From contig CAVUOZ010000011.1 of the NCBI GenBank assembly GCA_963743325.1, positions 248,001 to 312,000 of the forward strand: a stretch of 64,000 bases of DNA, read 5' to 3'. Numbering within the stretch: position 1 is the first letter of the stretch; every line of letters starts with the position of its first letter. The notes under the pieces were generated by a model. It was not told the origin of the DNA. It did no database searches and was given only the letters and a program-made list of their open reading frames with translations. This document shows positions 8,592-17,081 of this stretch, in pieces. Source of the stretch: DATFVA01 sp963743325 (GTDB taxonomy: Bacteria > Bacteroidota > Ignavibacteria > Ignavibacteriales > Ignavibacteriaceae). Made by a program: the position numbers and the translations under genes.

Positions 8592-9985
8592 TTACTTTCA
8601 TATTTTGTATCATAGCTGATCTCTTCAAACTGTGCAGTAAAATGTCTGAGCATCGGTGCCTGGTATGTTATTTTATAACCATTAAGAGAACTTCTCTTTT
8701 TATAAACTTCAAGTATAACCTCAAGCACATAATCGATATGACTTTGGGTATATACTCTTCGCGGAATTGCAAGTCTTACAAGTTCCATTGGAGGAGGGAT
8801 AAGCTTTTTATCTTTATCATATTTGCCGAACATTACACTGCCGATTTCCACGGCTCTAATGCCACCTTCAATGTACAGTGCACATACAATTGATTGCCCG
8901 GGGAATTGCTCCTGAGGAATATTCGGTAAAAATCTTTTTGCATCGATATATATCGCATGTCCTCCCGGGGGTTCAATTATAGGCACACCGGCCGAAACCA
9001 GCTTTTCTCCAAGGTATTCAACACTTCGTATCCTGTACTGCAGATAATGTTCATCCAGTACTTCTTCAAGTCCCTGGGCAACAGCTTCAAGGTCTCTTCC
9101 TGCAAGTCCACCGTATGTCGGAAATCCTTCGGTCATAATTAAAAGATTCCTGCAGTTCATTGCGAGCTCATCATCATTCATTGCCAGGAAGCCGCCGATG
9201 TTTGCCAGTCCGTCTTTTTTTGCGCTCATAGTTGCCCCATCAGCATAAGAAAACATCTCCTTAGCTATCCCGAGCAATGATTTATCCTGGTATCCCTGTT
9301 CTCTTTGCTTTATGAAGTATGCATTTTCTGCAAAACGGCAGGCATCAAGAAAAAGAGGAATATTATATTTCTTCAGTACCCCCTTGACCTCCCTAATGTT
9401 CTGCATGGAAACCGGTTGTCCGCCCCCCGAGTTATTAGTAACAGTAATCATACAAACGGGTATATTCTCTTTTCCTTTTTCCTGTATAAAATTCTCCAGT
9501 TTTTCGATATCCATGTTCCCTTTAAACGGAGCCCTTATTTCAGGATGTTTTCCTTCCTCATTCAAAAGGTCAACGGCTTCTGCATTAGTAAATTCAACGT
9601 TCGCACGGGTTGTGTCAAAATGGGTATTATTTGGTATAAACTTACCTTCTCCGCCGATAATGGAGAATAGTATTTTTTCGGATGCTCTTCCCTGGTGCGT
9701 AGGAATAATGTGTTTTAGTCCCGTTATTTTTTTTACCATATCTTCAAAACGGTAAAAACTTCTGGAGCCGGCATATGATTCATCTCCCTGCATTATTCCT
9801 GCCCATTGCATTGAGCTCATTGCAGAAGTACCGCTGTCTGTCAGCAAATCGATTAAAACATCATCTGCATGAAGCATAAAAGTATTATACCCCGCTTTTT
9901 TCAGAAGTTCAATGCGTTCTTCTTTGGTAGTAAATCTTATTGGTTCAACTGATTTAATTTTGAAGGGTTCGATAATAGTTTTCAT
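8588..9985 (-). CDS. tnaA: Tryptophanase (tryptophan indole-lyase)
   Basis: PLP enzyme splitting L-tryptophan to indole, pyruvate and ammonia. 465 residues, normal length for the beta-eliminating lyase family. The PLP lysine lies in MSAKKDG (K256/K257). Tyrosine phenol-lyase is the close alternative: overall the sequence looks TPL-like (EPFKIKSVE, EMFSYADG), but three discriminating positions follow tryptophanase: Asp124 in FDTTR (Thr in TPL), Val379 in IRAVEIG (Arg in the TPL motif RSMERG) and His448 in LRHFTA (Phe in TPL). First gene of a five-gene operon. A 15-bp palindrome lies about 100 bases upstream; no TnaC-type leader was recognised. Confidence 0.94.
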   Translation of the reverse strand: MKTIIEPFKIKSVEPIRFTTKEERIELLKKAGYNTFMLHADDVLIDLLTDSGTSAMSSMQWAGIMQGDESYAGSRSFYRFEDMVKKITGLKHIIPTHQGRASEKILFSIIGGEGKFIPNNTHFDTTRANVEFTNAEAVDLLNEEGKHPEIRAPFKGNMDIEKLENFIQEKGKENIPVCMITVTNNSGGGQPVSMQNIREVKGVLKKYNIPLFLDACRFAENAYFIKQREQGYQDKSLLGIAKEMFSYADGATMSAKKDGLANIGGFLAMNDDELAMNCRNLLIMTEGFPTYGGLAGRDLEAVAQGLEEVLDEHYLQYRIRSVEYLGEKLVSAGVPIIEPPGGHAIYIDAKRFLPNIPQEQFPGQSIVCALYIEGGIRAVEIGSVMFGKYDKDKKLIPPPMELVRLAIPRRVYTQSHIDYVLEVILEVYKKRSSLNGYKITYQAPMLRHFTAQFEEISYDTKYESK

Positions 9986-10086
9986 TTAATTTCCCTGAAT
10001 TTCAGAATATTGGCAAAAATGTGTAAATTTTTAACCTTAAATTTAACTAAACTTTCTCTGATAATTAATATGAACTTTAAACCAAT

Positions 10087-10101
10087 TAGAACTTAGTTCT
10101 A
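10087..10101. promoter_or_regulatory. 15-bp palindrome between tnaA and the YIP1 gene
   Basis: TAGAAC-TTA-GTTCTA, a perfect 6-bp inverted repeat with a 3-base centre, 102 bases upstream of tnaA and 97 bases upstream of the divergent YIP1-family gene. Size and position suit an operator for a dimeric regulator. Only sequence symmetry supports this. Confidence 0.35.
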
Positions 10102-10197
10102 TCTTCTTTTGGGAAGTCTTATTTTCTATTTGCGTTTGTTCTTTACAATAAATACTTTTTTACTATACATCTATAAAATATTTGTGAGATATGAAAA

Positions 10198-11022
10198 ATG
10201 GACAATACCGATTTACCAAATCTAAACACTGATCCTTCTTCAGGTGGATTACAGGGTGAGGAGGAACTTAGTCATACAGATAAACTGACGGGAGTTTTTA
10301 CAGAACCTAAGGTGATGTATCAGAAATCTGCACAGTTTCCCCCCAGAACAGCAGACTGGATTATTCCTCTTATTGTTTTGACTATCTTTTCAATTATTTC
10401 AAGCTATATCATCCTCAGCAATCCTGAGATTTCGTACAATATAAAACACGAACAGCTTGCAAAAATTGAGAAGTCATTCCAGGAAATGGTGGATAAGGGG
10501 CAGATGACAAAAGAACAGGCCCAAGAACAAATGGACAGAATTGAAGAGAGAATGTCTGAAGGAACAAATATGGTCCAGACAGTTATTTTTGTAATTGTAA
10601 GAGTCTTTTTATTCTTCTTCATTGTTTCGGGAATTTACTTTATTGCTGCCAGGTTTATTTTTAAGGGAGAAGGCAGTTATGCTTCCGCAATGGTGGCAAA
10701 CGGGCTTACGGCTTACATCGATATCATCCAGGTAATAGTAGCTACTATTTTAACTATTGTTACAGGAAGACTTTTTCAGGATACGAGCCTAGCGTCGTTT
10801 ATGCATGTTGAAAAAGCTACATTCGGAGGTTTCCTGCTCGGCAAAATGGATGTTATAACAATCTGGAGTTTGGCAATTGTCGGTATTGGACTTGCAAAAA
10901 TGTTTAAAACGGATAAAATGGGGAAATACTTCATTTTTGTTTTTGGATTATGGATCGTCTGGGGGTTAATAATATTTGGTTTGGGTCAGGCAGTTCCATT
11001 TCTGCGATTCTTAGGCGGTTAA
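10198..11022 (+). CDS. YIP1-family membrane protein
   Basis: 274 residues. An acidic, Ser/Pro-rich cytoplasmic N terminus (1-55) is followed by PRTADWIIPLIVL, a typical start of bacterial YIP1-family proteins, then about five hydrophobic segments (around residues 60-78, 135-155, 170-195, 215-235 and 245-262). A charged amphipathic stretch (KIEKSFQEMVDKGQMTKEQA…) sits between the first and second. No catalytic motif. Role in bacteria unknown. Transcribed divergently from tnaA and ended by a good hairpin terminator. Confidence 0.8.
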   Translation: MDNTDLPNLNTDPSSGGLQGEEELSHTDKLTGVFTEPKVMYQKSAQFPPRTADWIIPLIVLTIFSIISSYIILSNPEISYNIKHEQLAKIEKSFQEMVDKGQMTKEQAQEQMDRIEERMSEGTNMVQTVIFVIVRVFLFFFIVSGIYFIAARFIFKGEGSYASAMVANGLTAYIDIIQVIVATILTIVTGRLFQDTSLASFMHVEKATFGGFLLGKMDVITIWSLAIVGIGLAKMFKTDKMGKYFIFVFGLWIVWGLIIFGLGQAVPFLRFLGG

Positions 11023-11029
11023 AATTGCA

Positions 11030-11056
11030 GGCGTTATGTTTTCATAACGCCATTTT
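11030..11056 (+). terminator. Rho-independent terminator after the YIP1 gene
   Basis: Nine-bp stem GGCGTTATG / CATAACGCC with a TTTT loop, followed by ATTTTATT, beginning 8 bases after the stop codon. Confidence 0.8.
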
Positions 11057-11175
11057 ATTGCAAAAATAATAAACAAATTTATTGCTTATCAATCTTTTTT
11101 ATTAAAAGATCATTAGTCACTTCTTCATTAAATTATATCCCTTGCTTTTAAAAAATTATATATTTATGTTACTCT

Positions 11176-11212
11176 ACCCCTTTGTAGGGGGTGCAACCCC
11201 TGAGCGAGGGGT
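11176..11212 (+). promoter_or_regulatory. Alternating inverted repeats in the TrmB gene leader
   Basis: Four arms alternate: ACCCCT (11176), AGGGGGT (11186), ACCCCT (11196), AGGGGT (11207). Arms 1+2 and 3+4 can form two hairpins, while 2+3 form a competing one. Arrangement as two 20-bp direct repeats each holding a palindrome. It lies 35 bases upstream of the likely regulator start, so it could be an attenuator or a tandem operator; either is inference. It also argues against the upstream in-frame ATG at 11142. Confidence 0.5.
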
Positions 11213-11246
11213 GCCTAACAAAATAAGTGAAATTATTTATCTGAAT

Positions 11247-12086
11247 ATGAATGGTCTAATTGACAAGTTACAGAAACTCGGACTTTCAAAAAGAGAGTCT
11301 GAGGTTTATTTAGCTCTTCTTACCAAAAAAGAATTCACCGCCCCGGAAATCGGAAAAATCACCTCAGTCTCCCGGAATAAGTCTTATGAAGTTCTTCAGA
11401 GCCTCGTTAAAAAAAATCTTTGCACAGAAAACTATAAGAACGGAACAAAAGTTTTCAGCGGAATAAAACCGGATATTGCGCTTCGGAATATTATCTCCGG
11501 CTATGAGAATGAATTAAATGAAAAGAAAGAACTGACGGCAGAGTTTCGTGAAGAATTAATGAAGATTCATGCAGCAAATGAACAGAGTTCAGGTTCTCTG
11601 GATTATATTGAAGTGTACACCGATATAGGCCAGGTGAGGGACAGATGGGAGAGCATAGAGAGAAACACCCGTGAGGAGCTTCTGGTCTTTACAAAACCCC
11701 CGTATTCTGTTTCGCTGGAAGATACACTTGAAATAGCCGAAGAAGTTAAAAAGAACAGGATTGCTGTAAAAAGCATTTATGAATTCAGTACTCTAAAATC
11801 ACTTGAAGAAGTCAATAATTTATTAAGAATGATTGGTACTTATAAGAAGATGGGGGAAGAAGCTAAAATTATCGAGAAACTCCCGATGAAACTGGCAATA
11901 AGTGATATTAATACAACAATTTTTGTCCTGGATGACAAAATATCGATGCAGGCAAGCATGACAACAATGATTGTAGAACATCCCGGTTTTGCTGCTGCAT
12001 TAAAAAAGGTTTTCGACAGTTACTGGAAAGAAGCTATGCCTATAGAAGCCTTCAAAAAAAACTTAAAGAAATATTTCAGGAACTAA
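11247..12086 (+). CDS. TrmB-family transcriptional regulator
   Basis: 279 residues from the ATG at 11247 (MNGLIDKLQKLGL). An N-terminal winged helix-turn-helix covers residues 5-70 (LSKRESEVYLALL, FTAPEIGKITSVSRNKSYEVL). A coiled-coil-like segment follows (ENELNEKKELTAEFREEL), then the C-terminal ligand-domain region with ELLVFTKPPYSVSLED. TrmB proteins in archaea sense sugars; the ligand here is unknown. The in-frame ATG at 11142 would translate through a hairpin array and is not preferred. The gene lies 31 bases upstream of a T9SS beta-propeller gene on the same strand, so the two are probably an operon. A paralogue at 42925-43773 has the same arrangement. Confidence 0.88.
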   Translation: MNGLIDKLQKLGLSKRESEVYLALLTKKEFTAPEIGKITSVSRNKSYEVLQSLVKKNLCTENYKNGTKVFSGIKPDIALRNIISGYENELNEKKELTAEFREELMKIHAANEQSSGSLDYIEVYTDIGQVRDRWESIERNTREELLVFTKPPYSVSLEDTLEIAEEVKKNRIAVKSIYEFSTLKSLEEVNNLLRMIGTYKKMGEEAKIIEKLPMKLAISDINTTIFVLDDKISMQASMTTMIVEHPGFAAALKKVFDSYWKEAMPIEAFKKNLKKYFRN

Positions 12087-12117
12087 TTAACATTTTAATT
12101 TAACTCGGAGAAAATAT

Positions 12118-14109
12118 ATGAACGGTTCGGTTAAATTTTTCGTCTTGATTGTGCTTTTAAGTTTAAGTTTCAGCTTTAATTCGATAGCACAATGGTCTTC
12201 AGACCCGGCGGCAAATCTGCAAGTATGTGATGTTACCGGTGATCAGGCATTGCCAAAGATAGCCAATACTTCTGACGGCGGATGCTATATATCGTGGTTT
12301 GATAACAGAAACGGGAGTTATTCAGTTTATCTACAACGACTGGATGCAATGGGAAATAAATTATGGGATACGGACGGACTTCTTATTAGTAACAATCCCC
12401 AAAGTTCATCTCTGGTTGACTGGGATATAGCCTCCGACAACCATGATAATGCAATTGTCACTTTTACTGATACTAGGGATAATGATAGTCTGCACGCTTT
12501 TGCATACCTTGTAGATACAACGGAAACTATGTTATGGGGGGCTAACGGAATTAGACTATCAGGTATCGGCGATTTCCAGCCGAATCCTGTCGCTTGCCAG
12601 ACATCAGACGGAAACTACGTTTTTGCATGGATCGTTGCGACTTCACCTCAGGTAATCGGTTTGCAGAAAATTTCATTAACCGGACAGAGAATGTGGGGAG
12701 CGGATCCCATTATTTACTCAAGCGGTACATCTGAACATTATACTTACCCCGCAATCGTTCCATCTGATAACGGGAGTGTAATAGTTATACACTCCGGTTA
12801 TACGGGCACCTTTACAGCACCTTATAAAATATACGCTCAAAAATTTGATACAGACGGAAACCCGGTTTGGGGTACCGGCGGAGTTTCTGTCCAGAACATG
12901 GGTATTCCTTTCTATGAGCATCCTAATGTAATCGGTGATAATAATAACGGAGCTTTTGTTGCCTGGTATGATGACAGGGATTTTAACAATCTTTTTAGCT
13001 CATTCGCACAGCATGTGACTTCTTCAGGTACCGTTTCATTTCCTGAAAATGGAGCAGAGGTTTCAACTAATTCATCAATGCACCACATTTATCCAACCCT
13101 GGCTTATATTGCAGGGACCAATGAATTATATTCTTTCTGGCTGGAGGAGACTTCGCAGCAGGATAATTTCGCAGTATATGGACAAAAGTTTGATGCTTCC
13201 GGAACAAGGCAGTGGACAAGTAACGGACTTTCTTTTACTTCAATGACTTCGAACGCTATGTTCGGCCCTTATGCATTACCAACAGATACATCGGTATATG
13301 TAATTTACCTCCAGGGGAACGGTTCGGGACTTAATGAAGGAGTCTACGCTTTTATGGTCAATTCAAACGGAGACTTTTCCTGGTCGCCTGATATAGTTAC
13401 AATGTCTAACCCTACTCAGGAAAAGTTACACTCTGTAACCACTATATGGACAGACCATATCGCAAAGATCGCGTGGGAGGATAGAAGGAATGACGGCGGA
13501 GGAATTTATGCACAGAATATAAATCCGAACGGCGAATTGGGTAACATAGTTATCCCGGTTGAACTTTCATCCTTTACAGGAGTCCGGAACGGCAATATGG
13601 TTACGTTGAACTGGCAGACTGCAACTGAATTAAATAACCGTGGATTTGCTGTTGAAAGACATGTAAGCAATGTCTGGGAGAATATAGGTTTTGTTCAGGG
13701 TAATGGCACAAGCACCAATCCTCATTCTTATTCATTTTCAGATGGAAACCTGAGTGCTGGAACTTACAGCTACCGCCTCAAACAAATCGATAATAACGGC
13801 ACGTCTAAGTATTTCAATCTTGCTGAAAGCTTTACTATACAACCTGCGGATTACAATCTTTCACAGAACTATCCTAATCCGTTTAACCCGACCACCCTTA
13901 TTAAATATTCTTTATCCGAAAAAAATCAGGTAACAATTAAAATATATAATGTGCTGGGAAGTGAAGTTGCTGTGCTGGTAAATGAAGTAAAACCTGCCGG
14001 TAGTTATGAAGTCAATTTTAATGCTTCAGGATTATCCAGTGGTGTTTATTATTATACAATATCCGCCGGAAAATTTAATGTGACAAAAAAAATGATTCTA
14101 ATGAAGTAA
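12118..14109 (+). CDS. Secreted beta-propeller protein with T9SS sorting domain
   Basis: 663 residues. Signal peptide 1-24 (…FNSIAQ), then about eight repeats of roughly 50 residues of the type W-x-D-x-R-x-G…VYLQRLDAMGNKLW, ending with DRRNDGGGIYAQNIN, consistent with an eight-bladed propeller closed by the N-terminal strand. A linker module starts at IPVELSSFTG (about residue 478) and contains TATELNNRGFAVER and TYSYRLKQID. The C terminus is a type A T9SS sorting domain (NYPNPFNPTT, then SGVYYYTI and KKMILMK). Predicted to be exported through the outer membrane by T9SS and released or attached at the surface. CGGAG precedes the ATG. It follows the TrmB gene by 31 bases and has its own terminator. 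Confidence 0.88.
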   Translation: MNGSVKFFVLIVLLSLSFSFNSIAQWSSDPAANLQVCDVTGDQALPKIANTSDGGCYISWFDNRNGSYSVYLQRLDAMGNKLWDTDGLLISNNPQSSSLVDWDIASDNHDNAIVTFTDTRDNDSLHAFAYLVDTTETMLWGANGIRLSGIGDFQPNPVACQTSDGNYVFAWIVATSPQVIGLQKISLTGQRMWGADPIIYSSGTSEHYTYPAIVPSDNGSVIVIHSGYTGTFTAPYKIYAQKFDTDGNPVWGTGGVSVQNMGIPFYEHPNVIGDNNNGAFVAWYDDRDFNNLFSSFAQHVTSSGTVSFPENGAEVSTNSSMHHIYPTLAYIAGTNELYSFWLEETSQQDNFAVYGQKFDASGTRQWTSNGLSFTSMTSNAMFGPYALPTDTSVYVIYLQGNGSGLNEGVYAFMVNSNGDFSWSPDIVTMSNPTQEKLHSVTTIWTDHIAKIAWEDRRNDGGGIYAQNINPNGELGNIVIPVELSSFTGVRNGNMVTLNWQTATELNNRGFAVERHVSNVWENIGFVQGNGTSTNPHSYSFSDGNLSAGTYSYRLKQIDNNGTSKYFNLAESFTIQPADYNLSQNYPNPFNPTTLIKYSLSEKNQVTIKIYNVLGSEVAVLVNEVKPAGSYEVNFNASGLSSGVYYYTISAGKFNVTKKMILMK

Positions 14110-14134
14110 TATTCACTACACTTATCTTACCCTG

Positions 14135-14165
14135 AAAGCCCTGCTGTATTGCAGGGCTTTTTTTT
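14135..14165 (+). terminator. Rho-independent terminator after the propeller gene
   Basis: Ten-bp stem AAAGCCCTGC / GCAGGGCTTT with a TGTATT loop and a run of T to 14165, 26 bases after the stop codon. Confidence 0.9.
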
Positions 14166-14177
14166 ACCATAGTATAA

Positions 14178-14321
14178 TCGAAACCGATAGAAGTATATAC
14201 TGACAATCCTAAGATAGATGAGGATATAAAATTATTTCAACAGGTTTTAGATAATAAGGATGAGCTGATAGGTGACCGATTGAGCAGTCTTTTTGCGACT
14301 CTGAAAGAATTGGGTTATTAA
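14178..14321 (+). pseudogene. Gene remnant, C-terminal fragment without a start
   Basis: A frame open from 14178 to the TAA at 14319 encodes 47 residues with protein-like composition (…IKLFQQVLDNK, LSSLFATLKELGY) but no start codon or ribosome binding site. It reads like the helical C terminus of a lost gene. A separate short ORF (14436-14528, 30 residues, ending LARLDWGEF) follows; nothing supports it beyond its start codon. The remaining gap up to 14575 holds nothing recognisable. Confidence 0.3.
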
Positions 14322-14575
14322 GAATTCTACCAGTGCTGTGACAAAATGGCAGACCCATAAAAGAATGGAATGGGAGATATAAGCAGGCCGGAGATCTGAA
14401 GGTATAGACGGGAGAAAGCGAGAGAGGGATGAGAGATGAAACTGAGAAAGTTAAATCACAACAGAGCCAAAATACATCTATTAAAGCCGGGTTCTAATCT
14501 TGCCAGACTTGATTGGGGAGAATTTTAAGCATCTATTAAGAAGAAATTTATACAGGGGTATAATGATACTGAGAG

Positions 14576-15700
14576 TCACAAAATACTCTGCGGGTCAACA
14601 TCATAAATTAACTTAACATCACGATACCGTGACTTGCGGTTGAATTCTACAAATGAATTGAGTACAGCCTGTCTTAATATTTTGCTTCCGGGATCCGTCT
14701 CTTTCACGCTTTTAATAAGTATATGAAAGCGGTAATTTCCTTTTAACCTGGCAATTACTGCAGGTGCTGCCGACGTAATTTTCAAATACTTTTTATACCT
14801 GATCAGCTCCCTATAAAAATCTTCAGCCGCTCCCCGGGCTTTTTCTTCAATTTTATCTTTGGTTTCAATTAAACATAGCCGGGTAAAAGGAGGATAGCCC
14901 ATATTCTCCCTGTGGAAAATCTCTTTCTGATAGAATCCGTTATAATCATTCATTAATACTTTTTGCAGGGTAAAGTTTTTTTCATTCTGGGTCTGAATGA
15001 TAACCTCCCCGGCCACTTTACTCCTCCCCGCTCTGCCTGATACCTGTGTAAGAAGCTGGAAAGTTCTTTCATCAGCACGAAAATCAGGGAGCCACAGAGT
15101 AGTTTCTGCAGATATAACTCCCACAAGTGTAACCCTTGAAAAATCCAGTCCCTTTGAAACCATTTGGGTACCGACAAGAATATCTATTTCACCGTTGCCA
15201 AAGCTCTGAAGAATATTACTTAAAACATTTTTTCTATTGATGGAATCAGAATCAATTCGTTTTATTGAAGCATTCGGAAAATAAAATTCAACCTCATCTT
15301 CCACTCTTTCAGTTCCTGTACCGAAATATTTTATATTCATTGAACCGCAGTGAGTACATGCATTCGGTACTTTTTTGATCAGTCCGCAGTAATGACACTG
15401 GAGCATGTTTTTATTTATGTGGTAAACCATAGGTACTGAACAATTTTCGCATGATTCTATCTCCCCGCAGTCCTCGCAGTAGATCTGAGTTGAAAATCCC
15501 CTTCTGTTCTGAAGTATTATTACGCCCTCCTTTTTCTTCAGCCGGTCGGAAATATGATCAATTAAAACCTGTGAAAATACATTTTCCATCTTTTTCTTTT
15601 TTCTTTCCACTGAAATATTTACAAGACGGATTACTGGAAGTTTCGCATTATCAATTCTTTCAGGACAATTCAAGCAGCCTATATTTTCCTGACCTGGCAT
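14576..15700 (-). CDS. priA: Primosomal helicase PriA, C-terminal part (frameshifted)
   Basis: Carries the second half of PriA: the zinc-binding insertion with four Cys pairs (CEDC, CENC, CHYC, CTHC), and helicase lobe 2 with GTQMVSKGLDF, PDFRADERTFQLLTQV and SGRAGR, then the C-terminal domain. True homology begins near PERIDNAKLPVIRL; the first dozen residues are an out-of-frame artefact, because the real upstream coding sequence is in the 15660-17039 frame. The two frames join if one base is skipped at about 15660-15668. PriA restarts stalled replication forks. All motifs are intact, so the break is recent, artefactual, or bypassed during translation. Confidence 0.93.
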   Translation of the reverse strand: MPGQENIGCLNCPERIDNAKLPVIRLVNISVERKKKKMENVFSQVLIDHISDRLKKKEGVIILQNRRGFSTQIYCEDCGEIESCENCSVPMVYHINKNMLQCHYCGLIKKVPNACTHCGSMNIKYFGTGTERVEDEVEFYFPNASIKRIDSDSINRKNVLSNILQSFGNGEIDILVGTQMVSKGLDFSRVTLVGVISAETTLWLPDFRADERTFQLLTQVSGRAGRSKVAGEVIIQTQNEKNFTLQKVLMNDYNGFYQKEIFHRENMGYPPFTRLCLIETKDKIEEKARGAAEDFYRELIRYKKYLKITSAAPAVIARLKGNYRFHILIKSVKETDPGSKILRQAVLNSFVEFNRKSRYRDVKLIYDVDPQSIL

Positions 15701-17039
15701 TGTACATACTTTCTATTGATGGAGTAGCAGAACCAAGGACGACGGGACATTCCATAATCTGCCCTAAAACGATTGCGGCATCGCGTGCATGATATTTAGG
15801 AGGAGTATCAATCTGCTTATAGCTTGCATCATGTTCTTCATCAACAACTATCAAACCCAGATTCTGAATAGGGGAAAATAAAGCGGATCGGGCACCTATT
15901 ACAACTCTTGCTTTACCTTTCAGAATCTTTCTCCAGGAATCATATCTTTCACCAGCAGACATCCGGCTGTGCTGCACTGAAACAAGATCGCCGAAGTTGT
16001 TATACATCCTTGATACCATCTGGGGTGTAAGAGAGATCTCCGGAACAAGGATCAGTGCAGATTTTTTCTGAGCAAGCACTTTCTTCACAAGCTCAATATA
16101 AACCTGTGTTTTCCCGCTCCCGGTTACACCATGTAATAAGAAAGTTTTGAATGAAGAGGGGTTAATATTTTCAGTAATTGCATCAATTACGTCCTGCTGC
16201 TGTTTTGTCGCAACAAGTTCCCGGAATTTTTCTTTATAAGCTTCAATATAATCGCGGTTTACCTCCTTCTCGTAGATTTCTATAAATCCTTTTTTCACAA
16301 GGGATTCTGCGGATGCAGCAGAAGCTTCCACTTTTTTAAGAAGATAGTTCAGCGGTACAGCTTTATTTTTTTGGTTTATTAACTCCAGCAGGATCTTCAC
16401 TTGTTTTGGCGAACGGCTTTCCAGTACAGGGAAAGTCGCATATATCAGACCCATAGATTTAATAAGCTTGACAAATTTCTCTTTTTTTATTTTAACCCGT
16501 GCCCCACCGACCTCATCCAGCACAGTAACGGCACCTTCATTCTCAAGTGAACGGACTGCCGAATAAATATTCTTCTTTCCCAGAGTCTTCTGCAGATAAC
16601 CGAATTTTATTTCCTCCCTGCTAGAAAGCACTTCCAGAACTTTATACTTCAGCGTACCCTTTTTTGCATTTAAGAGAAGTTTTTCGCAAAAACCCTGGTC
16701 AATGATTATTTTTCTTTTTGATTCAATATCAGCACCTGAGGGTACCCCCAGCTTTAAAGCTTCCCCGAATGAAGAAAGATAATAGTCCGCAAGCCATTCA
16801 TAAAATTTTAATGATTTCCTTGAGAAGATTGGTTTTTCATCAAGAATATCTGAAACATCTTTTATCTTTTCCTTGATGGAAGTTGTTTCAGATACTTTTA
16901 CAATAATCCCAGTAAGCACTCTCTTACCGAATGGGGCCACTGCCCTTGCACCGGTTTTTGCAAGTGAAGTGAATTCTTTCGGAAAAGAGTATGTGAATGT
17001 GTTTCTGAAAGGCAACGGGAAAACGAGTTCAACAAACAT
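15660..17039 (-). CDS. priA: Primosomal helicase PriA, N-terminal part (frameshifted)
   Basis: First 459 residues of PriA: the 3'-DNA-binding domain (VELVFPLPFRNTFTYSFP…), a winged-helix region, then helicase lobe 1 with Walker A GVTGSGKTQVY, ILVPEISLTPQM, the DEEH box (LIVVDEEHDASYKQ), YHARDAA and GSATPSIES. It ends prematurely …YRLLELS at a TGA (15660-15662); the family normally continues LELPERI. Reading TTG TCC T GAA AGA with one base skipped restores the frame of the downstream half. The ATG at 17039 gives the normal PriA N terminus. A lipoprotein gene ends 42 bases upstream on the same strand. Confidence 0.94.
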   Translation of the reverse strand: MFVELVFPLPFRNTFTYSFPKEFTSLAKTGARAVAPFGKRVLTGIIVKVSETTSIKEKIKDVSDILDEKPIFSRKSLKFYEWLADYYLSSFGEALKLGVPSGADIESKRKIIIDQGFCEKLLLNAKKGTLKYKVLEVLSSREEIKFGYLQKTLGKKNIYSAVRSLENEGAVTVLDEVGGARVKIKKEKFVKLIKSMGLIYATFPVLESRSPKQVKILLELINQKNKAVPLNYLLKKVEASAASAESLVKKGFIEIYEKEVNRDYIEAYKEKFRELVATKQQQDVIDAITENINPSSFKTFLLHGVTGSGKTQVYIELVKKVLAQKKSALILVPEISLTPQMVSRMYNNFGDLVSVQHSRMSAGERYDSWRKILKGKARVVIGARSALFSPIQNLGLIVVDEEHDASYKQIDTPPKYHARDAAIVLGQIMECPVVLGSATPSIESMYNARSGKYRLLELS

Positions 17040-17081
17040 ATTTAAAAGAATCGTAAAAAATTGATTGAAGCACCTCTGAAC

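Noticed and set aside
8588..9985. Tyrosine phenol-lyase as the identity of the PLP lyase
   Set aside because: Three substrate-pocket positions match tryptophanase rather than tyrosine phenol-lyase.
11142..11246. Upstream in-frame start extending the TrmB gene by 35 residues
   Set aside because: The extension runs through an inverted-repeat array and gives a non-homologous leader; the paralogue begins at the equivalent of the ATG at 11247.
14436..14528. 30-residue ORF after the propeller gene
   Set aside because: Too short, with no recognised family and only a weak upstream purine stretch; left as unexplained sequence.
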